NCBI GenBank assembly: GCA_036362985.1
Contig: JAYGXS010000008.1
Span: 10,327,272 to 10,391,271, forward strand
From: Ligula intestinalis
Lineage: Eukaryota; Platyhelminthes; Cestoda; Diphyllobothriidea; Diphyllobothriidae
Length of the DNA: 64,000 nt
Direction: 5' to 3'
This document shows positions 55,330-64,000 of the stretch, one piece after another. Every line of letters starts with the position of its first letter. Position 1 is the stretch's first letter. A model generated the notes under the pieces. It made no database searches. It was not told the origin of the DNA and saw only the letters and a list, made by a program, of their open reading frames with translations. The translations under genes were made by a program, and so were the position numbers.

Positions 55330-57300
55330 GTGAATGACGGGACTAGCCAAAGGTCCTTTTAATTAATTCTGTGATCATTTCACCAGCAAGCCTACCGTAC
55401 TTCGTAGATGCAAAACCCGGGGTCGGAACACAGGAAAGAACAACAGCTTCCACCCCCATTCACTATTCCCGACCCGCAAGATTGTTTTAGTGAACCTGCT
55501 CGGCCCAACACAAAATGAAAAATGACGAATTTGGAAGTGCTGGGCCGAGCACTTGTTTAGTTGGCTGTCCATGGCCTTCCACGTTACCATTTCAATACTT
55601 CCCCGTGTGGAACAACGATCTGGACCTCCCGTATTTTTTCCCAGAAACCATCGAAGCTGCCATTCCACCCCTATGTGGAAGAAGCTAACAATGCCATTTA
55701 AGGAGATTTGACGGCAAGGACATTTCCTTCAGGACTTCGTTGACACCACTATTGTGCAAAACTGCCTACACAAGTGCAACCGAAATACCTGTGAAAATGA
55801 CAGAGGGATCTCGTTGTTTAAAATTCCCGTAAATATCTTCGATCACTCCCTGCTGAATAGTTGCTAAAATCGTCTCGGATAAGGACTCCTCTCTCGGAAT
55901 CTCGGCGCTTTTGACGGCATTTTAGCAGCCTGACGACAGCAGACGAAATACGGTGAAATGGATGCTAGCATCTACGCAGTCTATGTTGATATGATAAAAA
56001 TATTCAGATCGTTGAAAGTAATGGACTTTAGAGGATAAGCTAATCGTTTGACACACACGAGGCTTTGGCTCCATAAAGAAAATGCTGGCGTGTGTCACAG
56101 AAGAATTCACATTCATCAATGGAGCGAAGCAAGATAGTGCATTTGCTTCTACCCCTTTTCAGACTCCTTTCCTCTTTCATGCTGATTGATGCCTACCCTG
56201 AAGAGTGCTCAGACGTAAACATCAACTACAGGACTAATGGCCCGGCGAATACAAACAATCGTGAGAACATGAATAAGTACTGTTCATGAACTACTCCTAG
56301 CGTCGATCGTCCACCTGACGCCATGCCAGACGTGCGTCAACCAACACCAAAAAGGAAGCACCCCACGCCTAGGATCATTCCAAATGGAACTGAACTTCAG
56401 TTCAGTTCAATTCAGTTCAGTTTTATTAGGGGAATATAGGTAAATACTTTTGAACTCCCTGTTTGTACATAGCTATGATGCAGAACATGTGGCGATGCCA
56501 GTAATGGAACTGCGGTAGGGGGGCAGACAGTAAAATAACTCCTTAGGCATCTTACATAAGTCTAGTTTTGAATGCCATTTGTGGAATTTTAAGGAGAAAA
56601 ACTGTCGCCTGTGGGGGGGAAGGCGAAGGGTACATGTTAATTGGATATCCTGCTGCTGAAAGTGTTTGAATCATGTCCGGAGGAGGCCATCGCAGTTGTT
56701 CAATACCCTATTGGTCACACGAGGAGACGATTGCGGTGGTTACGAGAACATCACCGAGCGTCGGAGATGCGCCCATCATACGCCCTTGCTGGTTACCGGG
56801 TCTGCCGACCAGATGACGGAACACGGGATCAATCGTAATTTTGCCCGTCAGTGGAGGGAAAGAGAAGGAAAACCATCATCATCACTAACAGACGTTCACA
56901 CCATCATCCTCCGGATCCGCGCCTGGATGGATAATAAAATTTGCTGACACGGCTAACGATACAACTATTTTCAAATTATGGAAAGTGGTAGCTGCTTTTA
57001 GAACATCTTGTAAGCTCTTTCTCTCAATAAAAGCTGGTCCACCCCAATCAGTCATCCCTGAATTCTGATATGCTAAACCCTCATATTGTCCACTTTACTA
57101 CACCGGTGGACCGGACCGTGATTGGCTAATCGAGACGTCAAAAACCGCGTCGGCGAGCCGTTGGGAAAGTGCACTTCGATGCGTGCTAGTCAGCCAGGCA
57201 CGAGCCGCTACAACACTGCCTACATCGTAACTTTAATAAGCTCCGCGCAATTTTTAACGACTAGTCAAACCACGTTAACCACAACTGCCATCAGTGAGCA
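55330..57300 (+). other. No gene recognised; one LINE-end-like fragment
   Basis: At 56395-56460 a GTTCAGTTCAATTCAGTTCAG repeat leads into TTTTATTAGGGG and GAACTCCCTG, like the LINE ends at 25285 and 25634. Other short frames are unconvincing. Confidence 0.4.
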
Positions 57301-57304
57301 TGTT

Positions 57305-57720
57305 GTGACTAGCTCACGTTGAAATTAACTTTCCTGACGTACCGCAGTCGTTGATCTTGACGTCTGGGAATAGCCAATCACAGTTTCTGTATAAATGCCT
57401 TCTGGGCCGGCGATGAATAGTAAGCCTGCACGCGTGAACGCTTGTTCTCTGGCCCGTGGGGATCTCATTCAACTATGCAACCAACAACGTGGACTTGGTC
57501 CCAACTTGTCCTTATTTAGATCATTCATTCTTATCATTCTTCGGCCTGGTCGGTTACGTGCGAAACTATCACAGAGACGAACCGGCGAACTGGTGTCTAT
57601 TGGCCCCCCGCACACCCACTGTTCTCACATCGGCTGCCCACACGGTCCAAGTACGTTCAGTCGTGTCCATGACAGGGGAATGTTGACAGGCCAAACTCAC
57701 CTAAAATATACGACAACACC
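57305..57720 (+). repeat. Family B-like repeat, diverged
   Basis: GTGACTAGCTCACGTTGAA, GGAATAGCCAATCACAG and CACGCGTGAACGC match the start of the copy at 2040. The 3' part is unlike other copies. Confidence 0.5.
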
Positions 57721-58880
57721 CACATTTCTAGTACTAATGATTTCTCCTTTGACATAGTATCTCCACTGCTATCAAAACGGCAGCTACCAAACTATCCCGC
57801 CCAAAACGCCAATGCACACTCACATCAAGCATCGGCCGGATCGGCCACTTACGAATTCATCGAAATGAGACCGACCAACCGATGCCAAGGGCTTCAGCTG
57901 CTCGTACTATCCATGTACGCCATATCTGTTTCAATGGCGAACTCTGCTAAAAAACACCACCGGTACAATAGCATCACCATATATATTTCACCAGGCCTTG
58001 AAATCACGCACGTGTCCGTTCGATATCATTCGTCACGGGCATGTACTAGGCATTTCTCACGTAAGTCGGAAGTGTGTTTTTGTTCCCCTTGTAACGGCCC
58101 TCGGATCGGCGCGAATATCGCTGACTTACATTTTCTTCACTGCCAAGCTCTGTGCTGCGACGCATGCTCATGGCCGACTCACTGCAAGGCCCCGCGTGAC
58201 TCATTGTGCCTTCGCCGCGAAGCCTTGCAGTCCTGTATACTCGCAATCTACTCTGGACACTCCTGTTTGATCTGCCGTGAAGGCCGCCCACGCTTTCCAG
58301 CACCCAGCGTGACCCATTTTCTGATCGGCTGCTGCACATGTCACGGGTGGTCTCAAATCCTGCCTACACAGGCGCACGCACACACTTCAATCGGCATCTA
58401 TATGGTGAGCAGCTTGTTTCTGCGGAACCTGTACAAACTAGGTGGACTTACCTGACTTCTTACTTGGGGAAACCTCCAGGAGTCGAGGATCAGTACTTTC
58501 TCCACCCTCTCAGTGTGGCCTCTATGGCACCCACAGGTTTGCGAGAACTGACCCACTGGCCTATCTGTGTTAACGCCAGGCGTAACATGTAACCGCAAGT
58601 TGTGTGGGGCACGCTCTGACAGAGTGCTTCATGTTGTCAGCCGCTTGCGCCCAACCCCAGTGTCAGGGGATTGGCCCACCTCAGCAATTAACAGGGGAGA
58701 GTTAATGAAACAGACCCTGCAGACAGCGTTCTCGCGGCACTAACGTGTGGTCCTCGATGCAGACTGTTTGACACGCTTGGAGCATTCACGCCGCATTTAA
58801 CTTCGTTGCACTTAACAATTCACCTCAGACTTCAGCTCAGTCTTCGTGTATGTGAAAAGTAACTGGCGGGCTGTAGTTAC
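57720..58880 (+). other. Long open frame without recognised domain
   Basis: 57865-58455 is open for 196 residues and Cys-rich (CFCSPCNGP, LCCDACSWPTHC). Frames on the other strand overlap it, and no domain or splice context supports it. I do not call it a gene. Confidence 0.25.
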
Positions 58881-59300
58881 TTCTTCTTAATATGGCCCCT
58901 ATGATCTGCGATCGGTAGTGCCTAGCTCCACACGAACGCTCACGATGTTCGGCTTCTGGGACAGCCAATCACCGGTGAGACAAACTCCGCAAGAAAGCGG
59001 CGGTGGCGAATAACACGCCCGCAGTCGTAGGCTGACCTCAACCTGTCTGGTCATTCGCCTTCAAGGCCCGCTCACAAGGACCTCAATAAAGTGACTATCG
59101 TCAGGCCGGCACTTCGAACGAAGGCGCCCCAGTGGGTGGATTTGCGGTCCGGCAGTCCACTACTTGCTGCCTATTCTGTATTCCTTCATTACAGAATAAC
59201 TTGTTCTTACCACTATGCCCCCACCTGGCATCTATTCTTATAAGAAACCGGACCTGAGGATCGCAGTTGCTAGGGTTTAACTTCCTTAACCCCTTCGATA
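58880..59300 (+). repeat. Family B repeat
   Basis: GGACAGCCAATCACCGG near the start and CCTGAGGATCGCAGTTGC then TAGGGTTTAACTTCCTTAACC at the end follow the family pattern. Confidence 0.6.
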
Positions 59301-60235
59301 GATCCACGCCATTCTTTCATTGTTTTCGTGAAAATGTGGTCCCCCGTACGCGTTCTGTGTGCGGTAGATGCTACGCAAGGCAAAGTTCACTTCAAACCGA
59401 TTCGCGCGCACGTCACCGTCTCCCCGCGTTAAACTTGTTGAGGAAGGGGAGAGGGGGTAAGGCAGAGTGGATATCATTTTTTGTGACGGTAGAATTGGCC
59501 AGTAAACTCTGCTCTAACTGTACTCACAATCTCATCTGTCGAACTATCATCAGTTAAAAAGTTACTGAGCTGTGTTTCTTGAACTAACGTGAGTCGGAAG
59601 ATTCTGTCTTAGCGTCCGCTCTCGGCGGTCTACAAAAGTTTGACTGGGGACAAAAATAGCTTGTGCAGCTGACGTGCAAGGTAGTCATTTATTCTTTCTC
59701 CCCCTCCGCACAAACTAGGTCACCGCCTTACTTCTCGACCAATGGAGGGAGAAAATAGGTTAATGTTTGAAGGATAAACGACTGGCTACTTAGCGACTTG
59801 CGAACGATTTGGCAGCGAGGCAGCGAGCAGACGGTGGGCTGAGGAAACGGTGCTTGCACACCTGACGTGCTTTTGTGTTTCCTAAGAGAGAGGGAGGGAG
59901 GGAGCGTGGGTAACTCCTTTTTTGAAAGAAAGAAAGAAAACGCTAAACCATCTAAGCTGGGAATTTAGGCGCAGTTGGGGAAACAGGGCAGCATTCTTCG
60001 GAAAGAGAGACGAAGATATTGACCTCGGCAAAGCCGGACACGGTCAGCAAACAGGATTATACAAGCGGGGAACTAGAAGCAGAACTCTGAGCTGAGGTCT
60101 AACAGGAGAATAACAAGCTTACACTTTCTTTAGGAAAGAAGGTGATTTTTGGAGATTTTTAAAATTACTCTGGGATGGCCTCTTCTCACAGAAAACAGTC
60201 CAAATCGGGGTTCGTATTTTATGGTTACAATTTTC
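59300..60235 (+). other. No recognisable feature
   Basis: Contains GA-rich simple sequence near 59888-59910 (GAGAGGGAGGGAGGGAG) and a GAAA run near 59925. Nothing else seen. Confidence 0.45.
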
Positions 60236-60237
60236 TC

Positions 60238-61300
60238 AAGTATACGTCTACGGTGTGGTAAAGAGGTGTCTACAGTAGATGCCGTTGATCATGCAATATT
60301 TCGACATATGCGAAAGACTAATACTCTTTCGCTAATTGGAATTGACTCCAGTTTTTATACTGATTATCGTGTAGTTTATTCTGAAGTCATGTCAGTCAGG
60401 ATAGGAAGCCGGCTTTTCAACGAGCTTCGTTCCAATTCCTAGCAAAAAGTATCTTTTGTAAAAACTGACTAGTTTAGTAGTATGCCTTTTTATCATTTAT
60501 TTGAACTTCGTTTATAAGTTCAAATATATTTTATGGAAAATATGCACGAAAAAATTATTGTACTTGTTTGATAGCAAATTACGCGTAATTTAAATTTGAT
60601 GCTCAAAGAAAGGGAAGCTTTCGGTTTTAAAATTTTGCCCGATTGCCGAACAATTTTCTAAACGAGTGAATGCTACATTCGAATTCAAGGTGTAAAAACT
60701 GCGCACTGTGTGCATCCTGTTTAAGGAAATGTACAGTTTTACCTACAGTTTGAGGAAGACGTCACCTAGAGGTCATCAAATACTGAAACAGATTTGGTAT
60801 ATATTTTATGCAGTATAGGCAGCACTAATAAATTGAGGGATAGGATTTGTTATGGATGAAGACCTAACAATCGTAAAAAAGCTCATAATTAGCAACTTAT
60901 TTAAAACCGAAAGCTACCCTTTCTTTGAGTATAAATTTTAAAGAACGCATAATTTGCTATCAAAAAAGTACAAAAAATAATTTTCTCGTGCACGTTCTCC
61001 ACAAAATAGATTTGAATTTTTAAAGGCAGTCAAAATCAATGATAAAAAGGCATGCTACTAAAGTAGTTAGTTTTTAAAATAGATACGTTCTGCTAGGAGT
61101 CGGATTGAAGCTTGTTAAAATGCCGGCTTCTTATCCTGACTTAAAATGACTTCAGAATACACTACACGATAATCAGTTTCACAACTGGAGTCAGTTCCGA
61201 TTAATGAAAGAATATAAGTCTTTCGCATATGTAAAAATATTGCATGTTCAACGGCGTCTACTGTACTTAGGATGTCGCCAAAACGCCAATCCGTACGTAA
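60238..61300. repeat. Foldback: 0.4-kb arms with a shared peptide frame
   Basis: 60238-60640 and 60885-61300 are inverted copies with a 245-bp centre. Read from the outside in, both arms encode a similar frame. The left has STVDAVDHAIFRHMRK and TDYRVVYSEV, the right STVDAVEHAIFLHMRK and TDYRVVYSEV. No domain recognised. The copies differ by scattered substitutions, so the foldback is not a recent assembly duplication. Confidence 0.75.
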
Positions 61301-61387
61301 TACGCGAATGGTGGTAATGTGGATTATAGGGTTTGGGCAGTACATAGAAAAATATATGTACTTACAAAGTAGAGCTTATGTAAAGTA

Positions 61388-63158
61388 TTAAAAAATCTAA
61401 TAACTATTTACATAATGTAATGTTGGGCAAGTAAAAACTACATGTGCAACGCAAGCAATCACGAATTTCTGAGATAAAAGTACAGTAAATAAAACTAAAA
61501 TAAGAACCACATGTCAAGAATAAATCTAAAACTAAGCCACGAACTAAAGTTAACTAACTGAAAAAAAGTTAAACTAAAGAAAAAAAGCTTAAAAAACTGA
61601 GAGCTTACTCAGTAAAATTAAAGTCTACATAATAAAGAAAAGTGAACTTAAATAAGGTAATGTTACTAGACCAAAAATTTAAATTTAATTTAATATAATT
61701 TAATAAAAAACTAAAAATTTAGCTTAACCTTAACAGAAAAAACAAAATATACGTTAGGTAAATTGGCTTATTTATTCTTATTTATGGCATACTTTTATGT
61801 TGGACACTACTAGGCCAAAAATTCGACTATGTGAAGAGATTTCTGGAAGATACATTCAATTTCCACAAGGGGGCCAACGTGTGGATAGTGTTAGGTCGAT
61901 CACTCATAGCTCCTCATAGGAAGGCCGAGGAAATCCACGGATACGCGCATCGCGACGAAATGAATGCAACAGTAGCTTATGTAGCCCCACTCACAAATCC
62001 CTACAACCTGCATGTTTTCCCACGAAATGGTGGTAATCAGGTTTTATGGGTAGGGAATTAGGACACGCAGTTGAATATACTTTTATAAATACTAAATGCA
62101 ATTTATTTGTCTGTATTTAGAAGTGTTATTGATTTGTATCTGTAGCTTTTCCTAATCTGTAATATCATTTAACTGATTGCGGAAAAACCTGATTATCAAC
62201 TTGCAGGTTTTTTGAATTTCCCGAAAAATTGAAAAAGTGGTAAGGATGTCGTCTACTTCGACTTACCTGTTGTCCAACTTACCGTTCTGGAGTTAGGTAA
62301 GTGCAGTCCACGGCACGAAGCGCTGCGCACACCTTCCATTTACATGCGGATCAACCTGCTCCCAGTGGCCACGTGAAGCAGCTTTGACTTCTTTTTTCAC
62401 TTTACACTTACTTCTAAAAATTTCCTTCGCTGCCTATCCTATTTCCCCACCCCCCAAAACTCTATAGCCATCATTTTCGCAGGAAAAATGCTGGAACTAG
62501 GGGGTATATGCGTGGGCCTACCTAAGTTACTTTTGTGCCTGTTAGCCGCCATCATCCAGGGGCTGGAACCCCCGAACTTCAAACCAGGGTTCTTTGGTCA
62601 TTGAGTTTACCACTTTATCATTGCACCACGGGCTCGATGTTTTGTCGGAGACGTGGATCTAATTATCGAAACCCTGGAAAACGAATTTAAAGGAAGCAGA
62701 TCCGGTAATTTATAACCGCACTTGAATCTCATGTTCTGTGATTGTGTGTGTGTATGATTAAGAGCCAAGTGGGAGGAAGAATCTAACGAAAAAAACCGAC
62801 AAATATGAGTCAGTGAAAACTGACTCAGGTTGTTTTGTGGAGTAGTCCAATCTGTGAGAACAGTTAACATGCCAAAGGAGTTTACCACGCAAAACTTATT
62901 AAAAAGTTAAGAATCAAGAGTACGAATAAGGATGGAGGGCTTTGCTTTGTTTCGCTTTAATTATTGCCTATAAAAGTAAAAGGTCATGAAAAATTTACAT
63001 TTTTTGATAAATTGTGTCCCGATGGTTGATCGCTGATGGCAGGACTATTTGCGCTATGGAAGGTCACAGGCAAAATATGAAACAGTGAAACTGGAAATAT
63101 ACATTTTGCGTCTACTTTCTGTGAAACCTCTCCATTGCCGGGTGCAGCACTGCATTTT
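61388..63158 (-). repeat. Family A repeat, right copy of the inverted pair
   Basis: Inverted counterpart of 42667-44466. It carries the frame KRFLEDTFNFHKGANVWIV then LGRSLIAPHRKAEEIHGYAH and TVAYVAPLTNPYNLHVFPR (61831-62061, plus strand), nearly identical in protein terms to the left arm. A tRNA-like segment lies near 62560-62637. Confidence 0.8.
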
Positions 63159-63159
63159 G

Positions 63160-63790
63160 ATTTTCTTTTTGGATTTCTTGTTCACATATCTATATATAGT
63201 GACAGATAGGTGTAAGCGGATCAATTAGAAGACACACTCGTCCATTCATGTTGCTGTTAGAACTCTCAATCGAGCATATTTAGTAAAGTAGACTGTGTGT
63301 AGATGTTCCTTAATAACATTTCAACACTTCAATCATCTCAAATAACGATGCTCATGATGTGCCCCACGGACTGGAGCACCCTTTCTCTGACTTGCTCGTC
63401 AATCAGCAGACTTGTACAGCATCCATCATGCACCCTCCTCCCTATACTCATCCTACCCTAATGACAAGACACTGCCAAGACGAACGGAGATGTATTTTAG
63501 CGCAGTGGCTGACCTAGCTAAACATCTTTGCTACGCGTGCCATAGGCGACATGGTCGACACAGCATGCATTAACCTTCCACGAGAGGGGTTGGCTCGAGA
63601 GGATAATCATGGCCACACCAAACAGGAGCCATTGTAGCCTGAGCCTCAATCCTGCGAAGATCAGAATTATTCCGGAAATTTACAGCTGTTAAAGTCACGG
63701 CTCTTAGAGCACTGTAGAAGATTTAAATGCGCGTGATGCATTATAGAGAGAGAGAGAGCGAGATTCACTGAGCTCGCTGTGAGGAACGAT
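63160..63790 (+). other. No recognisable feature
   Basis: Unique-looking sequence with a short (GA)n run near 63747. Confidence 0.45.
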
Positions 63791-63794
63791 TTGT

Positions 63795-64000
63795 CCCCGT
63801 TGGCCTGTAGCGGTCTCTGCAGTTCGACGCCCTAAATTGCTTTGTCCAACGTCATTGTTCAAGGATAGCTGCCTAAAGGTCATCCGCTACCCCAGTTAGC
63901 TCTTACGGACGTGCTGACCTGCAGGGACTTGACCTATTTTCAGTCGGACACACACGTGCGTCTAGGTTCTCGCGGCTGCCCAAGCACCACTCAAACATGT
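63795..64000 (+). repeat. Family B 5' part, cut by the window edge
   Basis: It matches 12045-12255 in order and orientation (GCTGACCTGCAGGGACTTGACC, GTGCGTCTAGGTTCTCGCGG). Confidence 0.65.

Larger units (their letters stand above)
52886..55330 (+). repeat. Tandem duplication, unit 2, enlarged by two insertions
   Basis: It shares the landmarks of unit 1 but is 0.8 kb longer. Alignment breaks at about 53585-53985 (SINE-1 sequences) and about 54290-54650 (family B). Both are absent from unit 1, so they arrived after the duplication. Confidence 0.8.

Noticed and set aside
57865..58455. 196-residue Cys-rich open frame
   Set aside because: Competing frames on the opposite strand, no domain, no splice context and GC-rich composition; not enough to call a gene.

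Overview
This is nuclear DNA from an animal, AT-leaning, gene-poor and dominated by old mobile elements. Two 100-N assembly gaps (11130-11229 and 41361-41460) show it is a scaffold. The organism is most likely a flatworm (cestode or trematode). That inference rests on micro-introns of 31, 35 and 35 nt in two independent genes, many Penelope-like element (PLE) remnants with GIY-YIG endonuclease domains and hammerhead ribozymes, CR1-type LINEs and tRNA-derived SINEs. The lineage below phylum is not established.

Only two pieces look like ordinary cellular genes. A minus-strand gene at 18515-22903 can be reassembled from seven exons with matching phases. It encodes a GRAM domain, a serine-rich linker, one membrane helix and a short tail, like the GRAMD2/GRAMD2B lipid-contact proteins. 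The first exons of a plus-strand INTS14 (Integrator subunit 14) gene lie at 38932-39305, with a possible further exon running into the second gap. A minus-strand stretch at 34585-35917 has a transposase-like domain.

Layout. 0-7.3 kb: nested PLE fragments, two inverted copies of an undescribed repeat, and a mariner element split by a PLE. 7.9-9.6 kb: duplicated degenerate telomere-like (CCCTAA) DNA broken by another repeat. 9-17 kb: SINE copies, a ~380-bp dispersed repeat (called family B here), an (ATG)n block at the first gap, and a MITE. 18.5-22.9 kb: the GRAM gene. 24-27 kb: a mariner-derived MITE and LINE 3' ends. 28.1-38.7 kb: a plus-strand CR1-like LINE whose ORF1/endonuclease and reverse transcriptase halves are 7.3 kb apart, with a second near-full-length minus-strand LINE (intact ORF1, broken ORF2) and the transposase-like stretch between them. 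38.9-41.4 kb: INTS14. 41.5-42.5 kb: a PLE 3' end and a small inverted repeat with a convincing hammerhead ribozyme in one arm. 42.7-63.2 kb: 20 kb bounded by inverted 1.8-kb copies of another repeat (family A), holding a PLE with its YVDD motif, a tandem 1.6-kb duplication and a 0.4-kb foldback. Most elements are decayed, and most of the window's history is repeated insertion of elements into elements.
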